A stretch of 64,000 bases of DNA. Origin: Tolypeutes matacus. Taxonomy: Eukaryota > Chordata > Mammalia > Cingulata > Chlamyphoridae. How positions within the stretch are numbered: position 1 is the stretch's first letter; every line of letters begins with the position of its first letter. This document shows, piece after piece, positions 45,981 to 56,098 of this stretch. The notes beneath the pieces were generated by a model. That model did no database searches, was not told where the DNA came from, and saw only the letters and a list, made by a program, of their open reading frames with translations. The stretch is taken from the NCBI GenBank assembly GCA_026826555.1, contig JAKSZT010038599.1:461727-525726 (forward strand), read 5' to 3'. A program made the position numbers and the translations under genes.

Positions 45981-48900
45981 TCTTTTTTTTTTTTTTTTAA
46001 ATTTCTCAATTAAATGTAATGGATACATGTAAATTTTTTGTTGTTTTGTTTTCTGTTTTTTTTTTTTGTTTTTGTGTGTGTGTGTGAATCAAACAATATA
46101 TTACACAATATATTTGTTCATAGTAATGCATTCATACAGTATTTGTCCTTTTGTGTCTGGCTTGCTTCACTCAACATAATGTCCTCCAGATTCATCCATG
46201 TTGCCATATGCTTTATGACTTCATTTCTTCTTACAGCTGCATAATATTCCATCGTGTGAATAGACCACAGTTTGTTTATCCATTCATCTGTTGATGGACA
46301 CCTGGGTTGTTTCCATCTTTTGGCAATGATGAATAATGTGGCTATGAACATCGGTGTGCAGATGTCTGTTCGTGTCACTGCTCTCAGTTCTTCTGGGTAT
46401 ATACCCAGTAGTGGTATTGCAGGGTCACGTGGCAAGTCTATATTCAACTTCTTTAAGAACTGCCAAACAGTCCTCCATAGTGGTTGTACCATCCTGCATT
46501 CCCACCAACAGTAAAGAAGTGTTCCTATCTCTCCAAATCCTTACCAACACTTGTAGTTCTCTGTCGTTTTAATAGTGGCCATTCTGATAGATGTGAAATG
46601 ATATCTCATTGTAGTTTTGATTTGCATTTCCCTAATCATGAGTGATGTTGAGCATTTCTTCATGTGTTTTTTTGCCATTTGTATTTCTTCCTCAGAGAAA
46701 TGTCTATTCAAGTCTTTGGCCCATTTTTTAATTGGGTCATTTGTCTTTTTATTGTTGAGTTGTAACATCTCTTTATATATCCTGGATATTAAACCCTTAT
46801 CAGATATGTGATTTCCAAATATTTTTTCCCATTGAGTCGGCTGCCTTTTCACCCTTCTGACAAAGTCCTGTGAAGTGCAAAAGTGTTTAATTTTGAGGAG
46901 GTCCCATTTATCTACTTTTTCTTTTGTTGCACGTGCTTTGGGTGTGAAGTCCAAGAAACCACCACCTACTACAAGGTCTTGAAGATGTTTCCCTACATTT
47001 TCTTCTAGTAGTTTTATGGTCCTGGCTTTTATATTTAGATCTTTGATCCATTTTGAGTTGATTCTTGTATAGGGGGTGAGATAGGGATCCTCTTTCATTC
47101 TTTTGGTTATAGATATCCAGTTCTCCCAACAACATTTGTTGAAGAGACTGTTTTTTCCCATCAGCGTGGGCTTGGTAGGTTTGTCAAAAACCAGTTGACT
47201 GTATAGGTGAGGGTTTATTTCTGGATTCTCAATTCTATTCCACTGATCGATATGCCTATCTTTATGCCAGTACCATGCTGTTTTGACCACTGTAGCTTTG
47301 TAATATGTTTCAGTGAATTCAGTGAAATTCCTCTCACATTGCTCTTCTTTTTTAGAATACTTTTGGCTATTCGGGTGCACTTACCCTTCCAGATGAATTT
47401 GGTAATTGCCTTCTCTAATTCTGTAAAGTAAGCTGTTGGGATTTTGATTGGTATTGCATTGAGTCTATAAATCAGTTTGGGCAAGATTGACATCTTCACG
47501 ATATTTATTCTTCCAATCCATGAACACGGAATGTCTTTCCATTTGTTTAGGTCTTTTTAAATTTCTTTTAGCATTGTTTTGTAGTTTTCTGCATATAGTT
47601 CCTGTACTTCCTTGGTTAAATTAACTCCTAGGTATTTGAGTCTTTTTGTTGCTATTGAAAATGGAATTTTCTTCCTGATTTCCTCCTCAGATTGTTCAGT
47701 ACTAGTGTACAAAAACATTACTGATTTTTGCGTGTTGATCTTGTATCCTGCCACTTTGCTGAACTCATTTATTAGTTCAAGTAGCTTTGTTGTGGATACT
47801 TCAGGATTTTCTAATTACGGGATCATGTCATCCGCAAACAGTGAGAGTTTTACTTCTTCTTTTCCTATTTGGACGCCTTTAATTTTTTTGTCTTTTCTAA
47901 TTGCCCTAGCTAGAACTTCTAGTACAATGTTGAATAACAATGGTGACAGTGGGCATCCTTGTCTTGTTCCTGATCTTAGGGGGAAAGCTTTCAACCTTTC
48001 CCCATTGAGTATGATGTTGGCTGTAGGTTTTTCATATATGCCTTTTATCATATTGAGGAATTTTCCTTTTATTCCTATCTTTTGAGGTATTTTTATCAAA
48101 AAAGGATGTTGGATTTTGTCGAATGCCTTTTCTGCATCTATTGAGATGATCATGTGTTTTTTTTCCTTCAATTTGTTAATGTGGTGTATTATATTGATTG
48201 ATTTTCTTATGTTGAACCAGCCTTGCATACCAGGAATAAATCCCACTTGGTCGTGATGTATAAGTCTTTTGATATGCTGTTGGATTCGATTTGCAAGTAT
48301 TTTGTTGAGAATTTTTGCATCTATGTTCATTAGAGAGATTGGTCTGTAATTTTCTTTTCTTGTGGAATCTTTATCTGGCTTTGGTATTAGGGTGATGTTG
48401 GCTTCATAAAATGTGTTGGGTAATTTTCCCTCCTCTTCAATTTTTTGGAAGAGTTTAAACAGGATTGGTGTTAATTCTTTTAGAAATGCTTGGTAGAACT
48501 CACCTGTGAAGCCATCTGGTCCTGGACTTTTCTTTGCTGAGAGATTTTTGATGACGGATTCAATCTCCTTAATTGTGATTGGTTTGTTAAGTTCTTCTAT
48601 TTCTTGTTGTGTCAGTGTAGGTTGGTTATGACTTTCTAGAAATTTGTCCATTTCATCCAGGTTGTCTAGTTTGTTGGCATATAGTTTCTCATAATATCCT
48701 CTTATGATTCTTTTTATTTCTGTGAGGTCATTTGTAATTTCCCCCCTTTCATTTCTGATTGTATTTATTTGCATCTTCTCTTTTTTTTTTCTTTTTTAGT
48801 CTAGCGAGGGGTTTGTCAATTTTATTGATCTTCTCAAAGAACCAGCTTTTGGTTTTGTTGATTTTCTCTATTGCTTTTTTGTTCTCATTTTCATTTATTT

Positions 48901-49415
48901 CTGCTCTAATCTTTATTATTTCTTTCCTTCTTTTTGCTTTGGGATTGGTTTGCTGTTCTTTCTCTAGTTTCTCAAGTTGTTCAGTTAAATCTTTGAGTTT
49001 AGCTCTTTCTTGTTTCTTAATATAGGCATTTAGGGCTATAAATTTCCCTCTCAAGACTGCCTTTGCTGTATCCCATAAGTTTTGATATGTTGTGTTCTCA
49101 TTTTCATTTGTCTTAATATATTTACTGATTTCACTTGCAATTTCTTCTTTGACCCACTGAATATTTAGGAGTGTGTTGTTCAGTCTCCACACATTTGCAA
49201 ATTTCCTTTTTTCCTGTCTATTATTGATTTCTAGTTTCATTCCATTTTGATCTGAGAAGGTGCTTTGTATAATTTCAATCTTTTTATATTTATTGAGAGC
49301 TGTATTGTGACCTAACATGTTGTCTATCCTGGAGAAAGATCCATGGGCACTTGAGAAGAATGTATAATCCACTGAGTTTGGATGCAGTGTTCCGTATATG
49401 TCTGTTATACAAATG
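45981..49415 (-). mobile_element. 5'-truncated L1 LINE (about 3.4 kb)
   Basis: The poly(A) tail appears as a T-rich run at about 45981-45999. Between it and the ORF2 stop (46118) lie only about 120 bp of 3' UTR, made of A-rich DNA with a (CA)n patch and lacking the G-rich 3' UTR seen in the other L1 copies. ORF2 sequence follows on the minus strand up to about 49400, where similarity to L1 ends inside the endonuclease region and an LTR-like fragment begins. No ORF1 and no 5' UTR are present. I found no convincing target duplication: the flanks TTACTAATATTATTTC and TTATACAAATGATGTC are only loosely similar. Confidence 0.9.
46118..49372 (-). pseudogene. L1 ORF2 pseudogene (end of endonuclease, reverse transcriptase, C-terminus)
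   Basis: In intact L1, ORF2p nicks DNA and reverse-transcribes L1 RNA at the nick. Here the copy begins late in the endonuclease domain (SRIDNMLGH, with SDQN where the family usually has SDH). It runs through the linker and a well-kept reverse transcriptase: [29 protein letters not shown], a [10 protein letters not shown] block, [12 protein letters not shown] and the catalytic FADDM (about 47.83 kb). The C-terminal part ends NALL at 46118. Damage: a frameshift in an A-rich run near 48780; a stop just after FADDM (about 47815); a stop at about 47557; a frameshift near 47350; a stop at about 46541. Segments without damage are 207, 319, 65, 94, 279 and 124 codons. It cannot make active protein. 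Confidence 0.93.
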
Positions 49416-49419
49416 ATGT

Positions 49420-49618
49420 CCTCTCCTTCCTCATCGGGGCTCTCTTCTCCCTGTGGCCCTCTTTTTATAAAGCCTCCAGTAATCCGTATTAAGATAGAGG
49501 CTCATTCAGTTGGGCCACACCTTAACTAAAAATAACATCTTCAAGAGCTCCCATATACAATGGATTCACACAGCAACGTGGATTAGGATTAAGACATTAT
49601 ATATTTTGTCATAATTTA
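49420..49618 (-). mobile_element. MaLR/ERVL-like LTR fragment, 5' part
   Basis: On the minus strand this reads AATCCTAATCCACGTTGCTG, TCTTGAAGATGTTATTTTTA, GTTAAGGTGTGGCCCAACTG and TTACTGGAGGCTTTATAAAA, the same block order as the 5' half of MLT1/MST LTRs (GATG...AGTTAAG...ATTACTGG...TATAA). Wording differs from MLT1, so it may be a lineage-specific MaLR. It is cut off at the L1 on one side. Confidence 0.5.
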
Positions 49619-49833
49619 CAAAATTGTATGGGACAGAGTGTAAACTGTAATGTAAATTATAATCCACAGTTAGTAGCAATGCTTCAATATATGTTCATCA
49701 ACTGTAACAAATGTACCACACTAATGAAGGATGTTGTTAATGAGGAAAGGTGTGGGAGTGGGAGGGAGTGGGGCATATGGGAATCCCCTATATTTTTTAT
49801 GTAACATTTATGTAATCCAAAGTTTCTTTAAAA

Positions 49834-49864
<31 letters not shown>

Positions 49865-49865
49865 A
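49619..49865 (+). mobile_element. L1 3' UTR insertion, xenarthran type, with (AAAT)n tail
   Basis: GGACAGAGTGTAAACTGTAA, ATGCTTCAATATATGTTCAT, ACAAATGTACCACACTAATG and GGGGCATATGGGAATCCCCT lead into TTTATGTAACATTTATGTAA and an (AAAT)n microsatellite tail (49833-49864). The order resembles L1MA/L1MB 3' UTRs and equals the antisense copies at 21.3, 28.4 and 44.0 kb. A strong G4 motif lies at 49754-49773. This is the best sense-strand reference for the family in the window. Confidence 0.85.
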
Positions 49866-50084
49866 ACTTGTGTTTCTGGAGTAAATCTTATCAAAGTGGT
49901 AATTCCATCTAAGCACCAATTAGGATTTATGGACTCTTCACAATACAGAATAGATTATTATTGAAAATCAAGCAGTACATTATCAATTTATATATATTTT
50001 GCTAGTGTAGAGGTAAGGAATCCTTTCCTCCAGATTTGTTTTTTGTGCATGTGTTAGTTTTTGGCCTATGGGCTCAATTCTGGA

Positions 50085-50280
50085 AGGAAGAAATGATCAT
50101 CATTATCATGTATAGGACCCTCTACCTTTTATTTACAAGATTTCATTGCATCTTCATTGTTCTTTGAAATGGGAAATTTATCATTTATATTTACAAAAGA
50201 TGAGTCATGGCTCAGAAGGGTTAAGTCAGTGGCCTAAGGTTGTTTAAATTATAGTCCATGTCAGAAAAAGAAATCTGATC
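50085..50280 (-). repeat. MIR SINE
   Basis: Antisense MIR features: ATCATCATTATCATGTATAG, TTCATTGCATCTTCATTGTT, ATTTACAAAAGATGAGTCAT, then CAGAAGGGTTAAGTCAGTGG. It is diverged. Confidence 0.6.
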
Positions 50281-50735
50281 CCTGATTTGAAAGCCTATGG
50301 ATTTCCCCAAATACAATAGTAGTTCTCCTGACAGGAGAGGAATGAGATATAAATTTGAAGTGGTTTTCCACAAGAGCCTTCCAGAGATCTCATACATTTC
50401 ATCCTTTTGTTTTGTTTTGTTTTTGTAGTAGTTGTTATTTTCACTATATTAGAGGGATAGTAAATGCCAAAATAAGATGATAAAGTTTTGTTTTTTTTTA
50501 CCCTTATAAACTGACATTTTTTAACATAAAATATGCAAAACACTTGGGGTTCTATAAAATAAATGTCATTGTTAGAATAGTATATTCGTTCACAATGACC
50601 TACGGGTGGGGCAGTCCAGCAGTGAAACACCAATTTAAACTTGAATGATAACTATACCATCTTTGAAAATATGAAGCCTGATCCAAACAGCTCCACTTCC
50701 CCATCTTCCACCACACCCCAGGCTCCATTTCCCAC
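50281..50735. other. Unique DNA, no gene seen
   Basis: The 112-codon minus-strand ORF at 50295-50633 is Lys/Thr- and aromatic-rich with no recognised domain, and it runs through a TTTTG-type low-complexity patch (about 50405-50425). I do not call it a gene. Confidence 0.4.
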
Positions 50736-51173
50736 TGGTTTGGTTTCCTATTGCTGCTGTCACAAAATACCACTAATTTTAGTGACTTAAAACAGCACAA
50801 GTTGGTTCTCTTAGAGTTCTTGAAGTCAGAAATCCAAAATGAGTCTCACTGGACTGACAGCAAGATGCCAGCAGGGCAGTATTCATTCTGGAGGCTGTAG
50901 GGCGTTTTTTGGTTTCCTTGCTTTTAGTCATGAGAGGCTTCCACGTCCCTTAGCTTGTTACTCTTTTCCTTCAGCTGCAGTCTAGCAAAGGCAAGTTCAG
51001 TCCTTCTCATATTACATCACTCTGACTTCTTTTCTGCCTCCTCTTTCCACTTTTCAGGACCTTTTTGATTGCATTTGATTTATTTCCCCTTTATATGTAA
51101 CCCATTTTTATAGGTTCCAGGGATTAGAATGTGGGCACCACTGGGGGAGGGACCCAGTTTTCTGCCTACTACC
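50736..51173 (-). mobile_element. Solo LTR, MLT1 type (MaLR)
   Basis: The antisense reading shows TGGTTTGGTTTCCTATTGCT, CACAAAATACCACTAATTTT, TTAGTGACTTAAAACAGCAC, GAGTCTCACTGGACTGACAG and CAGTTTTCTGCCTACTACCC. CCCAC occurs directly at both edges (50731-50735 and 51174-51178) and is a good 5-bp target duplication. It is a second, independent MLT1-type copy beside those at 13.4 and 25.5 kb. The 88-codon minus ORF at 51080-51346 overlaps its edge and is not a gene. Confidence 0.85.
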
Positions 51174-52150
51174 CCCACTTTCACTGCTTTGTCTGGGGTC
51201 TTGTAGTAAAGAATGAATATTAGCAGATACTGGACATTTACTACATGTTTTCTTATGGATGCCACTAAGCTTTTGTTTTTAACAAAGTGCAGAGAAGCAA
51301 GGTAATACATGTGAGCTATATGAATGGCGGAAGAAATGGGGTTCACCTGTGTAGTTGAAGCTACACCTGTTTAGCAGAAGTTTCTGAGTTAAAAGTTAGG
51401 TTTCAACTCACTTTAATAATCACATGCTTAAGTAATGCCTCAGAGCCTTACTCCATGTGTCTGTCTTCATTCTTGTCAGATATTTTAATATATCCAGACT
51501 ACTGAAAGTGATTTAAGGACACAAAATTCCATTTCTTAGACTGTGAAAATCCCAGGGTTTTAAATGTATGTAGTTTCCTAAACAGATTTCACCAGGTGCA
51601 GTTTAGATGGAATGACTAAGATAGAAGAGGGAAAAAGAGAAAACAATCTGGAGCATCTGTTTGAGGGATCCTAAAATGCTCGTTTTATTTTCATTCATTT
51701 CAGTATGGGAGAATAGATTGAAGTGTTTGTGAAGCAGGCCCCTTTCTGTGCATCTATGTATTTTAGGAGATGGCTTTTTAAAACTTTATTTTTTGTCTTG
51801 TTGTTGTTTATTATTTCATTTTTGACATTTTCGTTGTTGGAAGCCTGGGCAGTTCTATTGGAGTTTTTCAGCATTGCTTCCCTGAGCTGCTGTGGACTGA
51901 CTCTGGCTGTGTAATTTACAACAAGGTTTATCGACCTTATTCAGCTGCTTCTGGATCTCCATGGGAGTATAGGGTAGTCATGCAAAGCAACTGAGTGGCA
52001 TGTGAACTGAGCTTTTGATGATTATCACAATGCCAAAAAGAAAGAAAAAAAAGAGAGAGAGAGAGAAACGTTTGCTTATATTCTGTGAGTGTTTTTGTGT
52101 GATTGAACCACACTCTGCCCAACTGAGCTCAAAGCCTAAATTTGCAGCAT
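51174..52150. other. Unique DNA, no gene seen
   Basis: Small ORFs on both strands near 51723-52212 overlap a purine-rich patch (AAAGAAAGAAAAAAAAGAG then AGAGAGAGAG, about 52035-52067) and are chance. No repeat is recognised. Confidence 0.4.
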
Positions 52151-52154
52151 GTAG

Positions 52155-52220
52155 ATTTTTTAACCAAGTGGTAGGCACAAAGCAGGTACTTAATAAATCT
52201 TTGTTGGACTGAATGTCATT
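52155..52220 (+). repeat. L2 LINE 3' terminus
   Basis: GTGGTAGGCACAAAGCAGGT followed by ACTTAATAAATCTTTGTTGG and ACTGAATG is a good match to the L2 3' end ('GCACATAGTAGGTGCTCAATAAATATTTGTTGAATGA'). Confidence 0.7.
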
Positions 52221-52469
52221 TGTGAAGATAGTTTTTTTCTCATTAGTTACCTGTCGATATATTATTTTCCTAACCAGAGCTCTTTCTGTCTTACTGTTTT
52301 ACGGTGCATGTAAACATATAGAGACTTACAAGCGAGCATGGATGGTCTCAAATGAATTGGAAGGTGGAATCCAATCCTAGCCCAACATGCTTTCACCATT
52401 CGATTTCATACGAGTCTTACTAATCTTTGCTATTAGAATCTTACATTTTTAGATGGATGAGATTTCCCT

Positions 52470-52515
52470 GCCTCTAGCACATAGTAGGAATTCAATCAAC
52501 ATTTGCATGTGGTTG
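52470..52515 (+). repeat. L2 LINE 3' terminus remnant
   Basis: CCTCTAGCACATAGTAGGAA with TTCAATCAACATTTGCATG resembles the same L2 3' end. It lies 250 bp beyond the previous copy and is shorter. Confidence 0.5.
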
Positions 52516-53714
52516 AGTCAAGGAAGAAGTGACAGAAAAGTTGATTTCAGAGGATATATAAGACTCAGACAAGCATATTCCATGGAACAAATCTTGGGGG
52601 ATGTTTCTACTTTTGTTACAATGATATTAGGCCTGAGGGAACTGTGCCATCTTTCTAGTTTTTCATTAACTTAATTCACTAACACATTTGTTTATCAAGC
52701 ATATTCTTTCTTCATGACCTTTGTTTCAAGAGTAAAGACTTACTTTTCCAAGGTGCATTTATTTTCAAGGCCATGTAGTGTACTAAGGAATCTCTTAAAA
52801 GCTGAACCAAGTCTACTATATATAAATCATTGATTTTAATCACTCATTGCTGGTCTGACATATATCCTCTTACAGTTTCAGAGAATTAAGGAACTGGAAA
52901 GGATGTTAAACGTCATCTGCTATGACCCCTCATTTTAAACTCAAAGTTCCTAAAACTGATGGAACAGTTGAAAATGCTAAAGACTATTGCTCCAGATTTC
53001 AGTCTAGTATCAGATTCAATATTTGAATACAGTTTTCCCATTACACCAGTTTGGAGTTATTTCTAAAATGGAGAAGAAATATTAAAATATGTTATTAAAT
53101 AGCAATTGAATATTAACTACTTTCAAAGCTCTGTCATTGATACCATGGTATAATAGATAACCCCTGTTTAAGAGGACTTTGCAATCTAGTTGGGAAGTCT
53201 ACAGTAGTGTATAAAAATGTATACAAACAAGGATTAATAAATGTTGAAAGGATGAGATATGCTTGATATAAGGGCAACTACATTTTCCAAGAATTTGAAT
53301 ATGTAAACAAGTGCTGTAATATAACATCTTGAAATTTGCATTTCAGGGAATTAAAAAGTAGAGCTGATTACAGACACAGCAAATAATAAGAAATGCACAT
53401 TGTTGGGCATCCTAATTCATGGAAAAAATTCCCAGCATCTGCCCACGAAGATGAAGCATACTTTGTTTACAGAGCTCCCCAATGAAGGAGTTAAATAAGT
53501 GGACTTCCTGATGAAATGGTCTGCTGTGGAATGCAAAGATTAAAAACTGTCATGGAAAAAAAGTGAAGGCAAAAGTGCCCCATGTCAGGGTGATGTAGAT
53601 TAATTAGAGGGTAAACATAGGTTAGAAACTGGGCCATAATCCTTTATAAAATGAATCGTCAAGTAGAAAAATGTGGAAATGATGAGGAAATATTTCTAAT
53701 ATTCGTAAGTACTA
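52516..53714. other. Unique DNA, no gene seen
   Basis: A weak MIR-like stretch (GACCCCTCATTTTAAACTCA) lies at about 52880-52950. Nothing else is recognised. Confidence 0.4.
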
Positions 53715-53850
53715 TTTAAAGTTGGCATTATTGTTACAATTGCCAGAATTTATTTTTCTATTTATGGGAAAGGAAATTGAGGTTCCAACAGGTGGAGTGA
53801 TTTTCCCTAAGCCATACAATGAATAGATAAAATAGGGTTAGGGTTTGATA
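53715..53850 (-). repeat. MIR SINE fragment
   Basis: GGCATTATTGTTACAATTGC, GGAAAGGAAATTGAGGTTCC and AACAGGTGGAGTGATTTTCC resemble the antisense MIR core, ending shortly before the LTR at 53941. Confidence 0.6.
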
Positions 53851-53940
53851 CTAAATCCTAAGCAGTATCCACATTGTGGTGACTGGAAAACCACTTGAGG
53901 AGCTAAGAAATAGAAATGGTGAGGTAATTTTGAAACCATG

Positions 53941-54615
53941 TGTATTAATCAGCCAAAGGGTTGCTGATGCAAAATACCAGAAACCTGTTGGCTTTTATAG
54001 AGGGTATTTATTTGGGGTAAAAGCTTACAGCTACAAGGCCCTAAAGATTCTAATTCAGGATTACTTCCTTACCAAACTCTGTTGCCATATGTTGAAGCAA
54101 GATGGTGGGTGACCTCTGCGAGGGTTCAGCCTTCCTCTTCCCTCTTAAATCTCTGTGGGTCCAACTTCTTCCGCTTTCCTCTGTAGGCTGGCATAGGGCT
54201 CATTTCTCTTCCTGGGGCTAGTTTCTCTCCAGGCTCAGCTGCTCTGGTCTCATCACAATGTCAGCTGTAAACTATCAGGCAAATGGCTCTTCTGCTTCCT
54301 GGGGCCTTTGCCATGTCTGTGAGCTGTCTCTTTTCCTCTGTGTATCTTCTCCTTGTAGCTACTTCTGTGTATCTATTACTTTGTTCTCCTTGAGTGAATG
54401 TCCGTTTATGTAGCCCATTAAGGGGGCATGGACTCAAACTGAGTTGCCCTAATGACATGGTCGGATCAAAGCCCTAATCTTAACATAATTTAATCAAAGA
54501 CATCTCAGCTGAATCTAATACAATCAATGGGTATCACACCGAGAGGAACAGACCAGTTTACAAACATAATCAAATATCATTTTTTGGAATTCATAAATAA
54601 TAGTAATCTGCTACA
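53941..54615 (-). mobile_element. Solo LTR, xenarthran MaLR/ERVL-like family (copy 2)
   Basis: This 675-bp LTR has intact ends TGTATTAATCAGCC and CTGCTACA and perfect 5-bp target duplications CCATG (53936-53940 and 54616-54620). It is collinear with copy 1 at 20350-21039: ACCTGTTGGCTTTTATAGAG, GTATTTATTTGGGGTAAAAG, then AACAGACCAGTTTACAAACA and TGGAATTCATAAATAATAGT. Sense is probably minus, with AATAAA in CCCCAAATAAATACC. The middle section differs between copies, suggesting subfamilies. It has no internal retroviral genes; ORFs at 53876-54112 and 54261-54458 are inside the LTR. Confidence 0.85.
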
Positions 54616-54761
54616 CCATGGTGACATTTTTCTATCTATTTTAGTAATCTTGAGTTGCTGTGATAAGCAATACAGGGCTCAAACTGTCCAGAAAGGCAGT
54701 GGAGTGCAACAACTCTCATCATGGGACCACACTAAGGCTTTTTTTGCATATTCATAACATT

Positions 54762-54870
54762 CATTGAAAAACGACTATGTGAAAGGCATGTCACTATGCA
54801 CTTTATAAACAATATCGCATTTAAATCTCCTAATGTTAAAGATATTAATTTAATCCCATTTTACCAATAA
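54762..54870 (-). repeat. MIR SINE fragment
   Basis: ACTATGTGAAAGGCATGTCA, TAAACAATATCGCATTTAAA, ATCTCCTAATGTTAAAGATA and CCCATTTTACCAATAAGAAT follow the antisense MIR order, running straight into the microsatellite. Confidence 0.75.
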
Positions 54871-54872
54871 GA

Positions 54873-54877
<5 letters not shown>

Positions 54878-54932
<55 letters not shown>
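54878..54932 (+). repeat. Compound (TC)n(TA)n microsatellite
   Basis: About 14 TC units (54878-54906) are followed directly by about 13 AT units (to 54932). Compound dinucleotide repeats of this length are usually highly polymorphic. Confidence 0.95.
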
Positions 54933-54936
<4 letters not shown>

Positions 54937-55004
54937 TTCTTTTTCTTTTAAATCAAACCCTTCCCCCCTTCAGTATAAATCACAAGGTGGGGTTGAAAAG
55001 AGCA

Positions 55005-55130
55005 CTAGGATTTCCAGCTCTACTGGACGCTAACTATGGGAATTCTTCCTGTTCAAGTCATTCAATTTCTCTGTGTCACTTTAACCATCCGTAACCTTTT
55101 TAAGGTTATTATAAAGACAAACTGATATAT
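55005..55130 (+). repeat. MIR SINE fragment
   Basis: TTTCCAGCTCTACTGGACGC, CAAGTCATTCAATTTCTCTG and GTCACTTTAACCATCCGTAA resemble the MIR middle region. It lies in opposite orientation to the MIR across the microsatellite. Confidence 0.65.
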
Positions 55131-55770
55131 TGTTTGTGGAAAAAATCTTTCAAAAATATAAAAAATATGTAAATTGCAATTATTTTTCATTTTTGAAAAA
55201 CAATACCAATGTAATATATATTCAAGGTATGTGTTTTATGTAAGTGTTCAATTGAATGAAAATTGATGTGATAATTGAATCAGTATGTGATACTCATATG
55301 AAGAAAATGATTCTAAAATTTTGTCATCTACTAGTATATCCTTATTTGGAATAATTATTTTGGAAGGTGAAAGGATTTGTACTCACAGAAGTCTTGTTTA
55401 AGAACTGTCCATAGCTACACCTCTTTGTGATGAAGAGAGGAATATGAAGCATTTATAGACTTTCATTTGTTTTGGTCATGAGAAAACACCAATATAGTTT
55501 AATCACATAATGCTGAAAAGATGCTTCAATCTCACTAAATCTCATTTCCATAGCTAATAACAGGGAGAAAAATGAACTGTTACATAGTTTTGGGGTTTTG
55601 TGACTTTTTGTTGGGTTAATAATGAACAGTGCAGCTCTAAAACTCAATTGCTTAGCAGAAAGCCATTGAAAGAAAGAATCCATGTAATTCACAAGATGGA
55701 TTATGTCCCTGTGAATAATTTGGTGTCAATTTTTTGAGATCTTTGTTATACCTCGCCCTGGACTATAGCA
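55131..55770. other. Unique DNA, no gene seen
   Basis: The 79-codon minus ORF at 55453-55692 has no recognised motif. No repeat is identified. Confidence 0.4.
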
Positions 55771-56098
55771 CAAGGGTCAGCAAATTAATGCTCATGGGCC
55801 AAATCAGGCCTCTGTCTATTTTTGAATGGCCTGCATGATAAGAAGGTTTTTTACAATTTTAAATGGCTGAAATTTTTAAAAAAAAGAATACTATTTTATG
55901 ATATGGGAAAATTATATGAAATTCAAATTTCAGGGTCCATAAATAAAGTTTTATTGCAACAAGGCCACACCCATTCCTTTATACTCTGGCTGTTTTCATG
56001 CTATATTGGCAGAGTTGAGTAGTTGCAACAGAGACCCTGTTGCCCATGAAGCCTAAAATATTTATATGCAAGGCCTTTACAGAAAAAGTTTGCTCTTA
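55771..56098 (-). mobile_element. hAT-Charlie non-autonomous element (long form)
   Basis: The left end CAAGGGTCAGCAAATTAATG and right end CAGAAAAAGTTTGCTCTTAG are the terminal inverted repeats. ACTATTTTATGATATGGGAA, GGTCCATAAATAAAGTTTTA and GAGTTGAGTAGTTGCAACAG follow the consensus. At about 328 bp it is longer than the related copy at 21.9 kb because it keeps a central block. I believe this is MER33 or MER3, but the name is uncertain. Confidence 0.8.

Noticed and set aside
47612..48085. 157-codon plus-strand ORF with hydrophobic stretches
   Set aside because: It is the antisense shadow of the L1 reverse transcriptase region on the minus strand.
48759..49025. Plus-strand ORF with strongly hydrophobic, membrane-like sequence
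   Set aside because: Antisense of the Lys/Glu-rich L1 ORF2 linker; T-rich codons give Phe, Leu and Ser.
49420..49865. The LTR-like and L1-tail pieces as a 5' inversion belonging to the neighbouring L1
   Set aside because: The LTR-like part does not resemble L1, and the plus-strand tail has its own (AAAT)n end, so separate insertions are more likely.
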